This document shows, in pieces, positions 20,718 through 31,052 of a stretch of 64,000 nucleotides of DNA. How positions within the stretch are numbered: position 1 is the first letter of the stretch; each line of letters begins with the position of its first letter. This DNA is from Alloascoidea africana. Lineage: Eukaryota > Ascomycota > Alloascoideomycetes > Alloascoideales > Alloascoideaceae. The notes beneath the pieces were generated by a model, which was not told where the DNA came from, did not search any database, and saw nothing but the letters and a program-made list of their open reading frames with translations. The DNA is taken from positions 1-64,000 of the forward strand of contig JAKTTT010000003.1 in the NCBI GenBank assembly GCA_030581615.1, in the 5' to 3' direction. The position numbers and the translations under genes are program-made.

Positions 20718-22220
20718 CTAATAGCAATACTTGAAATCAAGAGCTTTATCACCAGTCCTATCACTTCGAGGATCCTCAATCTCTCCATTTAAAACCCTCT
20801 CCTTGATACGGTTTTCTCTCCACAATATAAAAGTCATCGCCACGGTTGAAATCATAGAAACTCCAATACATCCAACAGAGAATGCATTCCCAAGGACATA
20901 GGGTGGTTTCCGATAAACCTGTCCTGCGATTGCACCAGCAACATTTCCAAATGTCTGGTTGGCGCCTAATGCTGTAGCTCTACGATAATGCGGCGCAAAA
21001 TTGTTTGTTAACCAAGCAATGTTTAGACCTGTACCCGTGTAAAGTGAAAATGTTATGAGATAGCAAGCAAAGTATTTTACTGCGCTGTTACCAACTGAAA
21101 GCAACAAAATGTAGCCCACCATGCCGACAATGTTGTAGCAGAAGAAAATTGGTCCTCGTACTTGGAACCTATCAGACAGAAACGCCGAAATGAGAAACAC
21201 AAGTCCCGCTAGCAGGTAAACGGGGACGCTCATATACTGAGATTTGAGAGAGTTATAACCAAGTCCCAATTTGAGAATTGATGGCAGGAAAGTTGAGTAG
21301 CCGTAGAGAATAATATCTTGACAAAATTGGATGGTCAAACTGAGGAGGCACCGTATGTTGAAAAGTCCCTTGCGAACCTCGATCCACTCAAACTTTTCCG
21401 AGCCCATGTACTTTTCCCTCTGGGCAGCACGAATTTTCATGATTTCTCGTTCTCGCTCCGTCAATGCGAAAAGATTCTGTGGTTCATCAGGAAGCCCGAA
21501 GAAAAGCCAAAAGGAGGCCAGAATTGAAATGCCACCTTCGATAATGTAGAGATATCGCCATCCAGCTAAAGATCCTCCGTGGATTTTCAGCAACCCTGTA
21601 CAGATAAGTCCTCCAAATGCACCGCTAAAGGCGGCAGAACCAAACAGATAAGCAATTCGCCTTGCCTGTTCCTCCCTCTTATATGTCATTGTAATGTAAA
21701 GCGATAGACAGGGGAAAAATCCACCTTCGAAAAGTCCCAACAGTAGCCGCGTCGTAAGTAATCCTCCATAATTTTGAACAAAGGCTCCACATAGAGTTAT
21801 CAAAGACCAACAAAAGACAAGTGTGGATAGATAAACATGTGGCTTGAGTTTTTTCATAAGCAACACGGCCGGCGTCTCCACGCAGACATAAGGTGCATAA
21901 AAGATGGAGACTGCTGTACTGAATTGCGAACTTGTCAATTTCAAATCCTCCATTAGTCCAACGGGACCAGCGTTACCAATGTTGGAACGATCTAGAGATG
22001 AAAGGAAATACATAGTGGCAAACAGTGGCATTAACCAAATATCAAACTTTCGAGTCAGCTGGGCTTCTTCTTCTGGATCAACATCCAATGACAAATTCAC
22101 AACTCCAAGTTCTTTTTCAAGATCGTCATCCAAAGTTTCTTGTCTATCCCGATGCTTAGTCCCATCACTTCCGGAAGATAACGAGGATACATCTTCCTTT
22201 ATCGTTCCTTTTTTCTCCAT
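20718..22220 (-). CDS. TNA1-like permease (Dal5/anion:cation symporter family)
   Basis: A 500-residue, 12-helix MFS permease of the allantoate/nicotinate family. An acidic cytosolic N-terminus (about 55 residues) precedes RKFDIWLMPLFATMYFLSSLDRSNIGNA, the family signature. Other hallmarks are RLLLGLFEGGFFPCLSLYI, WRYLYIIEGGIS, ALGANQTFGNVAGAIAGQVY and a C-terminus DFKYCY that echoes the EFKYMY end of S. cerevisiae Tna1. Tna1 imports nicotinic acid; related proteins carry pantothenate, biotin, allantoate or peptides, so the substrate is uncertain. The frame stays open upstream to 22529, but that part is low-complexity and crosses a GT repeat, so the Met at 22220 (MEKKGTIKED) is preferred. Confidence 0.85.
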   Translation of the reverse strand: MEKKGTIKEDVSSLSSGSDGTKHRDRQETLDDDLEKELGVVNLSLDVDPEEEAQLTRKFDIWLMPLFATMYFLSSLDRSNIGNAGPVGLMEDLKLTSSQFSTAVSIFYAPYVCVETPAVLLMKKLKPHVYLSTLVFCWSLITLCGAFVQNYGGLLTTRLLLGLFEGGFFPCLSLYITMTYKREEQARRIAYLFGSAAFSGAFGGLICTGLLKIHGGSLAGWRYLYIIEGGISILASFWLFFGLPDEPQNLFALTEREREIMKIRAAQREKYMGSEKFEWIEVRKGLFNIRCLLSLTIQFCQDIILYGYSTFLPSILKLGLGYNSLKSQYMSVPVYLLAGLVFLISAFLSDRFQVRGPIFFCYNIVGMVGYILLLSVGNSAVKYFACYLITFSLYTGTGLNIAWLTNNFAPHYRRATALGANQTFGNVAGAIAGQVYRKPPYVLGNAFSVGCIGVSMISTVAMTFILWRENRIKERVLNGEIEDPRSDRTGDKALDFKYCY

Positions 22221-25200
22221 CTTATAAATATCGGTGGGTTTTTGATTTCCACACACACACACACACAGTCCAAAAGAGATGGAAAAAAGAGTTAAATGGA
22301 CTTGGTTAAGAACTATCTGTGCTCTAACCTTTCCCCTTTGTAAATTACCACGGTTGTCGTTTGATGTGGTTAATTGGCGGCGGATTATTGAATTTCGTTT
22401 AAATATACTTGAAAGTTTTCTCCCATGATGCAGTGTTCTGGGATACTTGCTTAATTTATAGATAACGGGATAAAAAAGAAAAAAAGGAAAAAGGAAACTT
22501 ACAGGGGTGATCAGAAAGAGTAACCGCAAGATACCGCCAACAAACTATCTTAGCGTCAATTCTTATTTACGTTAGCGTCGAGGTGAGAGGGGAGGGGGAA
22601 AGGATTCCAATCTGTAAGTATCTCAGACATCCTTTCTCTACCCCTTTCCATTTCCATTCTCTTTCTCTTTTATCTTGATTCTTCCTCATCTCTGGCATAA
22701 TTTTTCTTCTTTTTCTTTTTTGGGGTAATCTATACTTGGTCTTGTGGATATCTCGGCCGTTACATAATAAAAATATAAAACAAGCATTGAGATGCATTTC
22801 AAAGTTAGACTTTTAGATCTCTCAATGTGGCCTAATCTTCGATAAGGAACCTCAGATGCAGTATTGTATATGAAAAACTCGATCGTGCTTGCTTTGTGGT
22901 TCGCGTTTTTTTTTTTTTTTTTTTTTTTTTGGGTTTTTAACCGGGACCTTTCTTATCGATTGACAAGGTGTATTAAATATGTTTCTGAAACCATGAAAAA
23001 GAACAATGTTTTTTGGGGGTGTTGTAAAAATAGTAGAAGGAGGAAACAGTTGGCGATACGTGTGGAATAGAGTGGGCATATCTAAAGAGGGTACGAGAAC
23101 CTGTTTGTTCAAACGATTGATCAATTGATTGATTGATTGATTGATTGATTGATCATTACCTGTCGAATAATAAACTTGGGGCAGATCAAGAGATGAGATC
23201 AAAAAAAAAACTCAATTGAAAAAAGTGAAGACGACAAAACATGAAAAAGCAAAAAGCAAAAGGCAAAAAGATTGATATAAACTGAACGGAACTGGAAAAA
23301 TGATCCCTAAATGAATAAACGAATTCTTAAAACCCATAAATTTGCATTCACGTACCTTAAATGTGTCTGTCCACTTAACAATTCCCCCCCTGAAAAATAA
23401 AACTTTGATCATATCGTATACAAATATCAATGTCTTGGTTTAATCCTCGGTATCACCATTTTAAAAAAAAGTGAAAGAATGTTCGACGTCGTGAATACCT
23501 TGGAGGTGTAAATGTGGTAACCAACTAAAAGTGTTCTTGTCTTAGGTATATGTCTCAAGTAATGCGAGCGTACTTTTTTGTTCACAGTTTTTTTTTTTTT
23601 TTTCAGATTTTGACTTGATCCATTCTCCAGATGTCCCTAACCGGACAAACCAATTCTGATTTACATTGATCCGCCTACTATTATGCTAAAATTTTATTTT
23701 ACAATTATACGTTTCTGAGATTGTTAGAATTCAAATGGTCAAACCTCATACTGAAATTTTCTAGTTGTTCAACCGGTTTACATGCTCTCAATTGAGAAAA
23801 GCAATGGGGTCGGAATTTCAACCAAGACAACCAAAAAAAAAAAAAAAAAATATTGGCATCATTGTGGAATTAGCTCAAGCTTTGAAGTTAAAGTGGGTCA
23901 TTCTGTACAATGTTTTGGGTCACACTGGTTATTATTCATTTCGTTTTTTTTTTCTTTTCTCAAGCTGGACTGGGTCCAAATTAAAAAGAGCACATTATAC
24001 CTTTGTATAAAAAATGGATGATCTTTCGATCTTTTTTTTGACTTTTTCTAGTGCTCTGTTTAATGCTTTATCATAATCTAAAAAACAAAAAAATCATTGA
24101 TATTTAAAAATTTCCAGAGCTAACTTACCCCTGATGAAGCAACCAAACTACAAAGTACCACAACAGAATGCGCCAAGCAGTGGTCTCTTGGGCGCCTAGA
24201 ACTATTGTTATCAATAAGACAATGATAAATGTGATGACCACCATACCATGACACCATTAGGATTGTAACTAAATGAAAGATTAGGTTCCTTTAATTGAGT
24301 GTTCTTTTAACTAACTTATTGAGATGGGATTTTGATCTACCAAATGTTAAACCTGAATTGTATTTTCGTGAAAAAAAGTGTAGAGGAAGATCTTTGCGTC
24401 GCCTTTATGGGCCAATGCTGGGCATTAATGCGGCTTCTTGATTATACATTTTTACCTTTCGTTTAAATCAAGGTTGTTTTTATTTGATTTAACGAACAAG
24501 TTTTTCATTTTGCTGTGTTGGTGAAATTGGCTTGTTCAGACAGATAAGCGACGGAAAAACTTGGGAATAAAGATAATTGCATGCCGCACAAGCTTCTGCA
24601 ATTCTACATTTTTGATAACGCATCCAAACCATCAGGGAAAAATAAACACTACTACACCCATCTCCAAATAAAAATCGGGCCCAACTACCACCACGAGATC
24701 TCTCCCGTTTAATAAGCATTTTGAATAGGCTGGAATGACTTCACTACTCTTTGATGGATTATCATCGCGTGGGGAATTCTGGGCTCATGCGAATTCCCAT
24801 ATTGGATATAGGCCGCGGTTGATTATGCCATATAGGCTTTTAATTAATGCTTAGAGAGGTGATAGAAATTTTGAAAGAGAAAACAACTAGCATTCTTCCC
24901 TATCATTCCTGACATTCTGAACAAGTGTTTTGGAATTTTAACACCGAAACTTGGCTCTATATAAGATCCGAAATTGAACTAACAAGATGATAAGATTCAG
25001 GGGTAATGATGTGTACTTCTTGGAAGTTTATCCGAAATTCCATCCAGATCCACAGTACCATTTGTCGTTGCAACATATTTCTCGATTTTTTGTTTGTTGT
25101 TTGTTTTCACAATAGAGCCTAGAGTGCCGTTTTGTCTTACGTCATGTTTCAAGATCTCTCTCTGATACAGTTATGGTACCCCCTTTGAATCATCCACCAA

Positions 25201-25551
25201 ACATCTGGCACAATTAGAAACAAATGACATAGGCACCAAATAAAAAAGTTTAAAATTAAAGGGCTAAAACAATCTAGTTAATACAGAAAATATCTATATA
25301 TGAGGTATTGTCAGTGAAATGAAGAGCTAAAAGTGTAAAGTGTCAGTGTAGTAGTAGTAGTAGTGTCTTTTAAAAAAGTAGAGAAAAAAAAAGCAATGAG
25401 ATATATATGAGTTTGGATTTTGCGTGGGAACAGATTTAGGTGATCAATACAAAGTGTGAAAAAATCAATAGGGCTCCAAATGAACGAATGAAAAAACATC
25501 AAAGACAGAGAAACAGATAGACCGGCCAACTGTCGGTTTCCGATTTTAAAA
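22221..25551. other. Gene-free 3.3 kb region
   Basis: The longest stretch without a gene in the window. It contains the promoter of the TNA1-like gene, an AC repeat at 22250-22267, a 25-base T run at 22906-22930, a GATT repeat near 23115-23154, further A/T runs near 23590 and 23834, and an inverted repeat at 24772-24798 (arms GGGAATTC and GAATTCCC, 11-base spacer). Small open frames here depend on homopolymers or have no protein-like composition. A regulatory RNA, origin or centromere-associated region is possible, but nothing in the sequence proves any of these. Confidence 0.5.
23115..23154. repeat. GATT microsatellite
   Basis: Roughly nine copies of the tetranucleotide GATT/TTGA, bordered on both sides by TGATCA, so the tract is nearly flanked by inverted copies. 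It lies in the gene-free region. Confidence 0.9.
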
Positions 25552-26490
25552 CTAAAAGTTGCTTGCAGTGGTGACTTGGCCCGGTTTATGGTACTGGTCA
25601 AGGTTTGCACGGAATACATCGTCGTTGTCTCGGTCCAATTCAACGCTTCTCTTGTCGTAGTTGATGAAATCAACGTCATTAGCTCTCGCGATCGATTTTC
25701 TTCTCCTTATCCACCAAACCACACCCATCACTGTAGCTACAAGGGGCACACCCAATCCTACAACACAACCGATAACAACGTTTCTCGTTTTGGTAGAATC
25801 GTCGTTGTCTTTTTGGTCACTTGCTGCTGTGGCAGTAACGGTTGAGGTTTTGTCTTCCGAGGACTTTGTGGGTGATCCAGAGTCCGAGTTCACAATCGTT
25901 TGGGTTGTTTTTACGTAAACTGTTGATCCACCTTGGTTGGTAGTGGCTTGTGAAGTAACAACAGTCTTTGTATAAGAGCTCTGAGAGGTGGACTCTTCCT
26001 CTTCGGTGGAAGAGCTAGAGGTCGAGCTGTCGCTGGATGTGGAGGTCGAGGAGGTTTCGTCACTCGAGGTTGATGTGGATGATGACTGGGTAGAGGTAGG
26101 AGTAGGGGACGAGGTCTTGGAAGTCTGTGTCGAAGAAGAAGTGGTCTGTGAATCGGTATCGGTGTCTGTCGAGGTTGGGCTGGTCGAAGACTTAGCCGTG
26201 GAAGACGCGGTTGCGGTGTCAGAAGTCTCTGACGTGCCAGATGAGGCAGCCTCAGTGTCTGTCGTGGAAACGTCGTCCACGCCGTGGACCTTGAAATATC
26301 CGTTAGCCATGTCTCTTTTGTGTAGGCGTCTCTTCTCTACAGAACCATCGAAGCCGGCGATTTCGTAGTCTGCTGGCAGCCTGTCCAGATCGTAGCTGTT
26401 GTACACAGAAATGTCTTGTGGATCAACGTCATCAGCGAGCGATAGCCCTGCAAGAGCCGCAAAAACCAGAAGGCCAAATCTCTTGTTCAT
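25552..26490 (-). CDS. Mid2/Tda7-like Ser/Thr-rich single-pass surface protein
   Basis: A 312-residue type I membrane protein. Signal peptide, residues 1-19 (MNKRFGLLVFAALAGLSLA); a short N-terminal region with dibasic EKRRLHKRD (about 52-60), a likely Kex2 cleavage site; then a Ser/Thr-rich, presumably O-mannosylated stalk of about 140 residues; one membrane helix (VVIGCVVGLGVPLVATVMGVVWW, about 236-258); an RRRK stop-transfer; and a roughly 50-residue cytosolic tail (NYDKRSVELDRDNDDVFRANLDQYHKP). The architecture is that of Mid2/Mtl1/Wsc sensors of the cell-wall integrity pathway, and of the Tda7 group. No WSC cysteine domain is present. The architecture is certain; a signalling role is inferred. 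It shares a 282-bp divergent promoter with the ZZ-finger gene. Confidence 0.75.
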   Translation of the reverse strand: MNKRFGLLVFAALAGLSLADDVDPQDISVYNSYDLDRLPADYEIAGFDGSVEKRRLHKRDMANGYFKVHGVDDVSTTDTEAASSGTSETSDTATASSTAKSSTSPTSTDTDTDSQTTSSSTQTSKTSSPTPTSTQSSSTSTSSDETSSTSTSSDSSTSSSSTEEEESTSQSSYTKTVVTSQATTNQGGSTVYVKTTQTIVNSDSGSPTKSSEDKTSTVTATAASDQKDNDDSTKTRNVVIGCVVGLGVPLVATVMGVVWWIRRRKSIARANDVDFINYDKRSVELDRDNDDVFRANLDQYHKPGQVTTASNF

Positions 26491-26730
26491 GGTTCTGACT
26501 ATCTGGCCTGTTCTCCAATACTCTAATTTGTTTGAATCGGCTCTCTTTTACCGAATATTGTGTTCAGCGAAAGTGTAAAGAGAAAAATGAGCGTGGCGGT
26601 GGGCCTAAAAATAACAGGAGGAAAAAGCCCGAGGAAAAAAACAGAAGGTGACTTTCCCATTCTGCCACGCAGTCACGTGCGCACATCTCTTTTCTCGCTC
26701 GCTGGCGCTGACCGCGAAATTTGGCCATGG

Positions 26731-26766
26731 ACACTTTTGTGAACACTTTTGTGAACACTTTTGTGA
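26731..26766 (+). repeat. Three tandem 12-bp repeats just before the ZZ-gene start
   Basis: Three exact copies of ACACTTTTGTGA end six bases before the chosen ATG at 26773. They lie inside an overlapping out-of-frame reading frame beginning at ATG 26727 and ending near 26927, where they read as repeated Asn-Thr-Phe-Val. The repeat would sit in the 5' UTR and could change leader length or initiation. Confidence 0.9.
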
Positions 26767-26772
26767 AGGCAG

Positions 26773-28752
26773 ATGTCGTCCTCGATAGTTGGCTACCTGC
26801 TGTCCTCGGTTTCGAGATGGCTGCTGAGCGACGAAAAGCCGAATGGCAAGAAACAGGAGCTGGGGGACAAAGGGAGCACCGAGCATTTGGACAAGAGCAC
26901 CGCATGTTCTGGACATGGTGGGAATAGTCCCATTGCCAAAGAGACTGGCCTTGACAAAAGGAAAGAAGATAAAGACGATGATGAGGCGTTGTTTAAACGT
27001 CTAGAATCGCGAAGGTCAAACACCACGGTTTTCAATGCTTCAAAGCACAAATTTTCTGCCCCTATGGTGAAAGGGAGACCTGAAGAGTACTCTCCAGCTT
27101 TTGGCCGTGATGATTTGGATCCAGGAAGCACAGGATTCCCCAAGACATCGAAAAACTACATCGAGGGTCAAGAGCTGGATGATGTTTTCAACCTGATATA
27201 CGACTCCACTATACCCAAAACCAGGTTGGCTTTTAAAAACATTGAATTGAAATGTAACGAGTGCAATTCGGTCATACTATCAACTCCTTATTTCCAATGC
27301 ATGACTTGTGCCATGGATGCCGCAGACGACATTGAAAAGCTGGATTTTGATGGCATGACATACAAACCTGGCCATGATACGAGAAAGCCTGTGGTCTTTT
27401 ACATCTGTAACGAATGCCGTCAGGGACATGATATCTCCCATAACCTTTTACTTTTCAGTTCCACATATCCCCCGAATTATTACAACTTTTCCCCCGAGAC
27501 CACAAGCCATGCTTTACTCAAACTGCACAGTGTTGGCCAGCTTTACAACGATATATCTACAGTAATTTACATGGTAAGAAACCTGACCTCTTTCACAAGA
27601 GAAGAGCTGGAATCTTCATACTACAAGTATAAAGAAATGACCACACAGACAGACTCGCTGGACTTGGAGGTAACTTTCAGTTGGATCGTTTCAAAAGAAG
27701 TGCTTTGGGAGCACTTGCCAATTTCTCCAACTGGAAGAGGTGTGTGTATTGCTCAAGGTCTATTTTACATCTATGCTCCAAATTCAATAGCAACATCATC
27801 ACCATCTACTTCAGCTAACTATACAAAAAGCATAGAGAATTTTATAACTTTTGAGCGGTTTCTTAAAACATCCGAAATTCTGACAAAAGGTACAAGAGCA
27901 AAACGAGCTGCACTTGCATATAGTGCGATTCAAAAAGCTTCGCTCGAAGAAACTATTTTAGAATGGAAGAAAAATCATCGAAATGCTTTGTTTTTGGAGG
28001 GCATTCCTCGAGAGGCGCTCGTTAAGCACTTGATCAGTTATTACTATCAGATTCAGTACACCATTCAGAAGGTGACACAGATCCAAGAGGCAATAACGAG
28101 AGATAAAATTGCAGATTTAGAACTAAAGACTCGAAATGAGAAAAAAATGAAAGATATACTAAAGCAACAGGAACAATATCTTAGTCAGAGCCAAAGCAAA
28201 GGCAAATCTGGCTCTAAATCCAAAAAGTCAAAACAAAAAGCTGTACAGAACGACAGAGCTACGGCTTATGAAAAGTTAGCAAACGATGCAAACGAGTATA
28301 ATCATCAATCCAACAACTTAAAGAACTCAGACCGATGGTGGGAAATAATGGGCAAGTATCGAAAGATTTCAGATTTAGATTTTAGCAGTCCAAGAACAGA
28401 AGGAAACGAGAAAAGTCATACTTTTCCTTTTACAAACGACGCTATCATTGACCTGAACCTCGTAATAAACGGAGCTTCCAATGCATCAGCAGAGGAACAA
28501 GGCAAATACCAATATTCAGAAGAGATACACGACCTGGTATCTGAATCAATTGAGGAACTGGTGGATGCCATGTTTGAATTTGTGGGCGCTGGCAAGGAGG
28601 ACGCGAATGGGTATAGTGTCATCAAGGAGAATGAATTTATTGCAGCCAGTCTTGGAGAAAACTACAAAGACGTACAAGTCAGGAATGGGAATGGCTCGAA
28701 AAGAGAGTATTTTGGTCCTCTGGTTAGTTGGATCAATTTAGGCATTTGTTAG
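26773..28752 (+). CDS. Split ZZ-type zinc-finger protein, function unknown
   Basis: A 659-residue intact frame. An amphipathic N-terminus (MSSSIVGYLLSSVSRWLL) is followed by a charged linker. Residues 161-223 carry C161-x2-C164, C176-x2-C179, C212-x2-C215 and H219-x3-H223. This is the ligand order of a ZZ finger (compare ELKCNECNSVILSTPYFQCMTC and YICNECRQGHDISHNLLLF), but with about 32 residues inserted between the second and third Cys pairs. The middle region (about 250-450) is helical, with a segment near FITFERFLKTSEILTKGTRAKRAALAYSA that could be a degenerate EF-hand-like unit. A lysine-rich coiled coil follows (about 455-510), then an acidic C-terminal region. ZZ domains usually bind protein N-termini or Ub-like partners. 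I know no S. cerevisiae ortholog. Confidence 0.78.
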   Translation: MSSSIVGYLLSSVSRWLLSDEKPNGKKQELGDKGSTEHLDKSTACSGHGGNSPIAKETGLDKRKEDKDDDEALFKRLESRRSNTTVFNASKHKFSAPMVKGRPEEYSPAFGRDDLDPGSTGFPKTSKNYIEGQELDDVFNLIYDSTIPKTRLAFKNIELKCNECNSVILSTPYFQCMTCAMDAADDIEKLDFDGMTYKPGHDTRKPVVFYICNECRQGHDISHNLLLFSSTYPPNYYNFSPETTSHALLKLHSVGQLYNDISTVIYMVRNLTSFTREELESSYYKYKEMTTQTDSLDLEVTFSWIVSKEVLWEHLPISPTGRGVCIAQGLFYIYAPNSIATSSPSTSANYTKSIENFITFERFLKTSEILTKGTRAKRAALAYSAIQKASLEETILEWKKNHRNALFLEGIPREALVKHLISYYYQIQYTIQKVTQIQEAITRDKIADLELKTRNEKKMKDILKQQEQYLSQSQSKGKSGSKSKKSKQKAVQNDRATAYEKLANDANEYNHQSNNLKNSDRWWEIMGKYRKISDLDFSSPRTEGNEKSHTFPFTNDAIIDLNLVINGASNASAEEQGKYQYSEEIHDLVSESIEELVDAMFEFVGAGKEDANGYSVIKENEFIAASLGENYKDVQVRNGNGSKREYFGPLVSWINLGIC

Positions 28753-28876
28753 GTGATATAATAGTAGTGTTACCCGGACGATGAAGAGGAAACCATCTCG
28801 CGGTAGACTGTCAATTTCATGAAATGAACAGATTTTAGATTGCTTGTTCCAATCTTGACTTCTATAATATAAAAAT

Positions 28877-30077
28877 ATGGATTCAGGACTATCTTCTCTC
28901 TATCCGCCGCCGCCTCCGTACATCAAGTTTTTCACGGACGAAAATGTGGCCAAGTTTAGAAAGCATCGGAAGGATCATGTTCTTGGTAGAAAAACCAAAG
29001 AATCTGGAATATCCTCGTCATCAGGAAATAGCAGTGAGGATAAATTTATCAAAGATGGCGACACAGATATGAGCGAAGCAATAGATTCTCTAGATCCCTT
29101 GGCGCCTACAACGGCTGTCGCTGAGATAGATGTGCCGAGTTTAAACGCCCAAGAGACGGAATCAGAGTTTTTGGAAAAGAATCCCGAGCTCACGTTTTTA
29201 ATTCCCCCTGATTTGCCGGAAGGAGGATCATACAGATCGTTTGGAAATATATGGCAGGTATGGAAGGCTTTGTCTTTTCGAGATCCGTGCTATTTGAATC
29301 ACACTGACCAACAAAAAACATAGATTGAGGATAAGATCCCAAGCTTAACGGAAATGGGAATCACACAACTGTACCAAACACCAAAGAGGAATGATGAACC
29401 AACCGCAACAGAAACAGCAATTACGAGAGAGGCTTCGGAAGAAGAGAATAAACCATCTACAGCTGTTCAAGAGCGTCCCAAAGAGGCCGAATTGTCTCCA
29501 GTGACAAGGATCGAGGAGTTGAAAAAGCTACTAAAGAGTCTACTGGTTAATTTTCTAGAGCTCGTTGGAATTATGGATATTGCACCCGAGCAGGTATGAA
29601 TATTAGAACAAGAGACACTTGTAAACAACCGATTCTAACATTTTGGAATAGTTCCCAAATAAAGTCGAGAACATTCGAACTATTCTCGTAAATATACATC
29701 ATCTTTTAAATGAATATCGACCTCATCAATCACGCGAATCGTTAATACTGCTAATGGAGAACCAGATTGACCGGAAAAGGAAAGAAATTGAGCAGATCGA
29801 AAAAACGTGTAAGGAAGTAGAAGGGCGGATCCAGCAATTGACCGAAAAGTTTACAAAGGAGAAACAGATTGATCTCCAGAACGAGATGGAAGAGCAGGAA
29901 GATAAAGAAAACGCCATCAGCGGCAGCGGCAGCGGCAGCAGTGGTAATGCTAGTAGGGACGATACAGAAAATAGAAGCAGTGATGACTCCGATGTTCAGA
30001 AAAAATGGGCGAGAGAACTGGAGCAGCGTAAAGAGAGAGTTATTTGGGAAGTTCTCAACGAGGAGATGAACCAATGA
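28877..30077 (+). CDS. MED7: Mediator subunit Med7 (3 exons)
   Basis: Exons 28877-29257, 29324-29593 and 29652-30077; both introns are phase 0 (66 and 58 nt), with GTATGG and GTATGA donors; intron 2 has TTCTAAC at 29633-29639. The spliced protein has 358 residues. It opens with YPPPPPYIKFF; IPPDLPEGGSYRSFGNIWQ spans the first junction region; then PSLTEMGITQLYQ, KSLLVNFLELVGIM, and NIHHLLNEYRPHQSRESLI, all Med7 hallmarks, followed by a coiled coil that pairs with Med21/Med31 partners in the Mediator middle module. It is longer than the 222-residue S. cerevisiae protein because of a Ser/Asp-rich insertion near residues 45-80 and an acidic extension toward the C-terminus. The frame is only continuous if both introns are removed. 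Confidence 0.95.
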
Positions 30078-30243
30078 AACTGTAATTGGAGATGGAAATG
30101 GGAATGGAAATTGTTATGAGTGTTGTATATTAGTTCGCCATATGATTTGGACCCTCTAGTCATCTCTCGCTTTGGGCGTATGGACGTGTAACGAAACTCC
30201 AAAAAACCACAACTCCAGTTCACAACGGTAAGCTACAGCCATC

Positions 30244-30923
30244 ATGGCAGACCACATGGAATTGGACGTCGAGGGAGACCAGCCGGCTCCTATCACGCCT
30301 ATTCAGAATCTCACGGGGGAAGGGCATCAACATTCACACTCGGGGACTGTCGACGCTCCCCTGCCAGATCACTCGCACTCACACACACATCATGATGGCC
30401 CAGCGACAGATGAAAAACCTGCTGGTGGCAAGCTAAGGTTCCAAGTGAGAAAAGTATGCGCCTATTTTCTCTCCCGCTTGAACAATGAATATTGCTGAGA
30501 CTTGAGATAAGTTCTAACAAAATCCAGTGGAATGCAGTAGCTTTCTGGGGATGGGGTAGGTGGCCAATATCTGGAACATATACAGGAGCATCAAATTTCA
30601 ATTACTAACAACAAACTCGATAGACATTGTGGTGGATACATGCGCCATTTGTCGTAATCATCTTATGGAGAATTGTATCGAATGTCAGGGATCAAACGCT
30701 AATACGGAGTCTGCTGGCGAATGTGTTGTAGCCTGGGGCGAATGTAACGTAAGTTCAAAGACATGTAATGGGCGCTTGAACGGTATCGATCTGACTTTTC
30801 TTTTGTTTTTGCTCGTCTTTTCAGCATGCTTTTCATTTACATTGCATATCAAGGTGGATCAAGTCAAGAAATGTGTGTCCTTTGTGCAATAGAGAGTGGA
30901 ATTATCTGAAATACGGCAACTAA
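30244..30923 (+). CDS. HRT1: SCF RING-H2 subunit Hrt1/Rbx1 (4 exons)
   Basis: Exons 30244-30453, 30528-30555, 30624-30748 and 30825-30923; 153 residues. Exon 2 is only 28 nt. Branch-like TTCTAAC and TTACTAACA precede acceptors one and two. Splicing restores KKWNAVA-like [21 protein letters not shown], then [30 protein letters not shown] and [17 protein letters not shown]. Rbx1/Hrt1 recruits E2 enzymes to cullin-RING ligases. Two unusual points: the N-terminus has a His-rich stretch ([13 protein letters not shown]), and the last zinc ligand is Cys (CPLC), where human RBX1 and S. cerevisiae Hrt1 have Asp (CPLD). The WDI segment and overall length indicate Rbx1, not Apc11. Confidence 0.95.
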
Positions 30924-31052
30924 ACAACTATATATACTCTTCCATGAAGAATGGAAGGGACACGACAAGTTCGAAAAGAAAGCGTTTTAATGACTTTTTC
31001 TACTTACTATAGTTACAAGTTTCTATAGAAGCATAATGGTTAAAGGATCTTT

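Noticed and set aside
22221-22529. N-terminal extension of the TNA1-like permease
   Set aside because: It passes through a GT repeat, and family members start with a short hydrophilic tail.
23765-24021. Overlapping small frames with Lys and Phe runs
   Set aside because: They exist only because of poly(A) and poly(T) runs; overlapping versions in two frames have no family resemblance.
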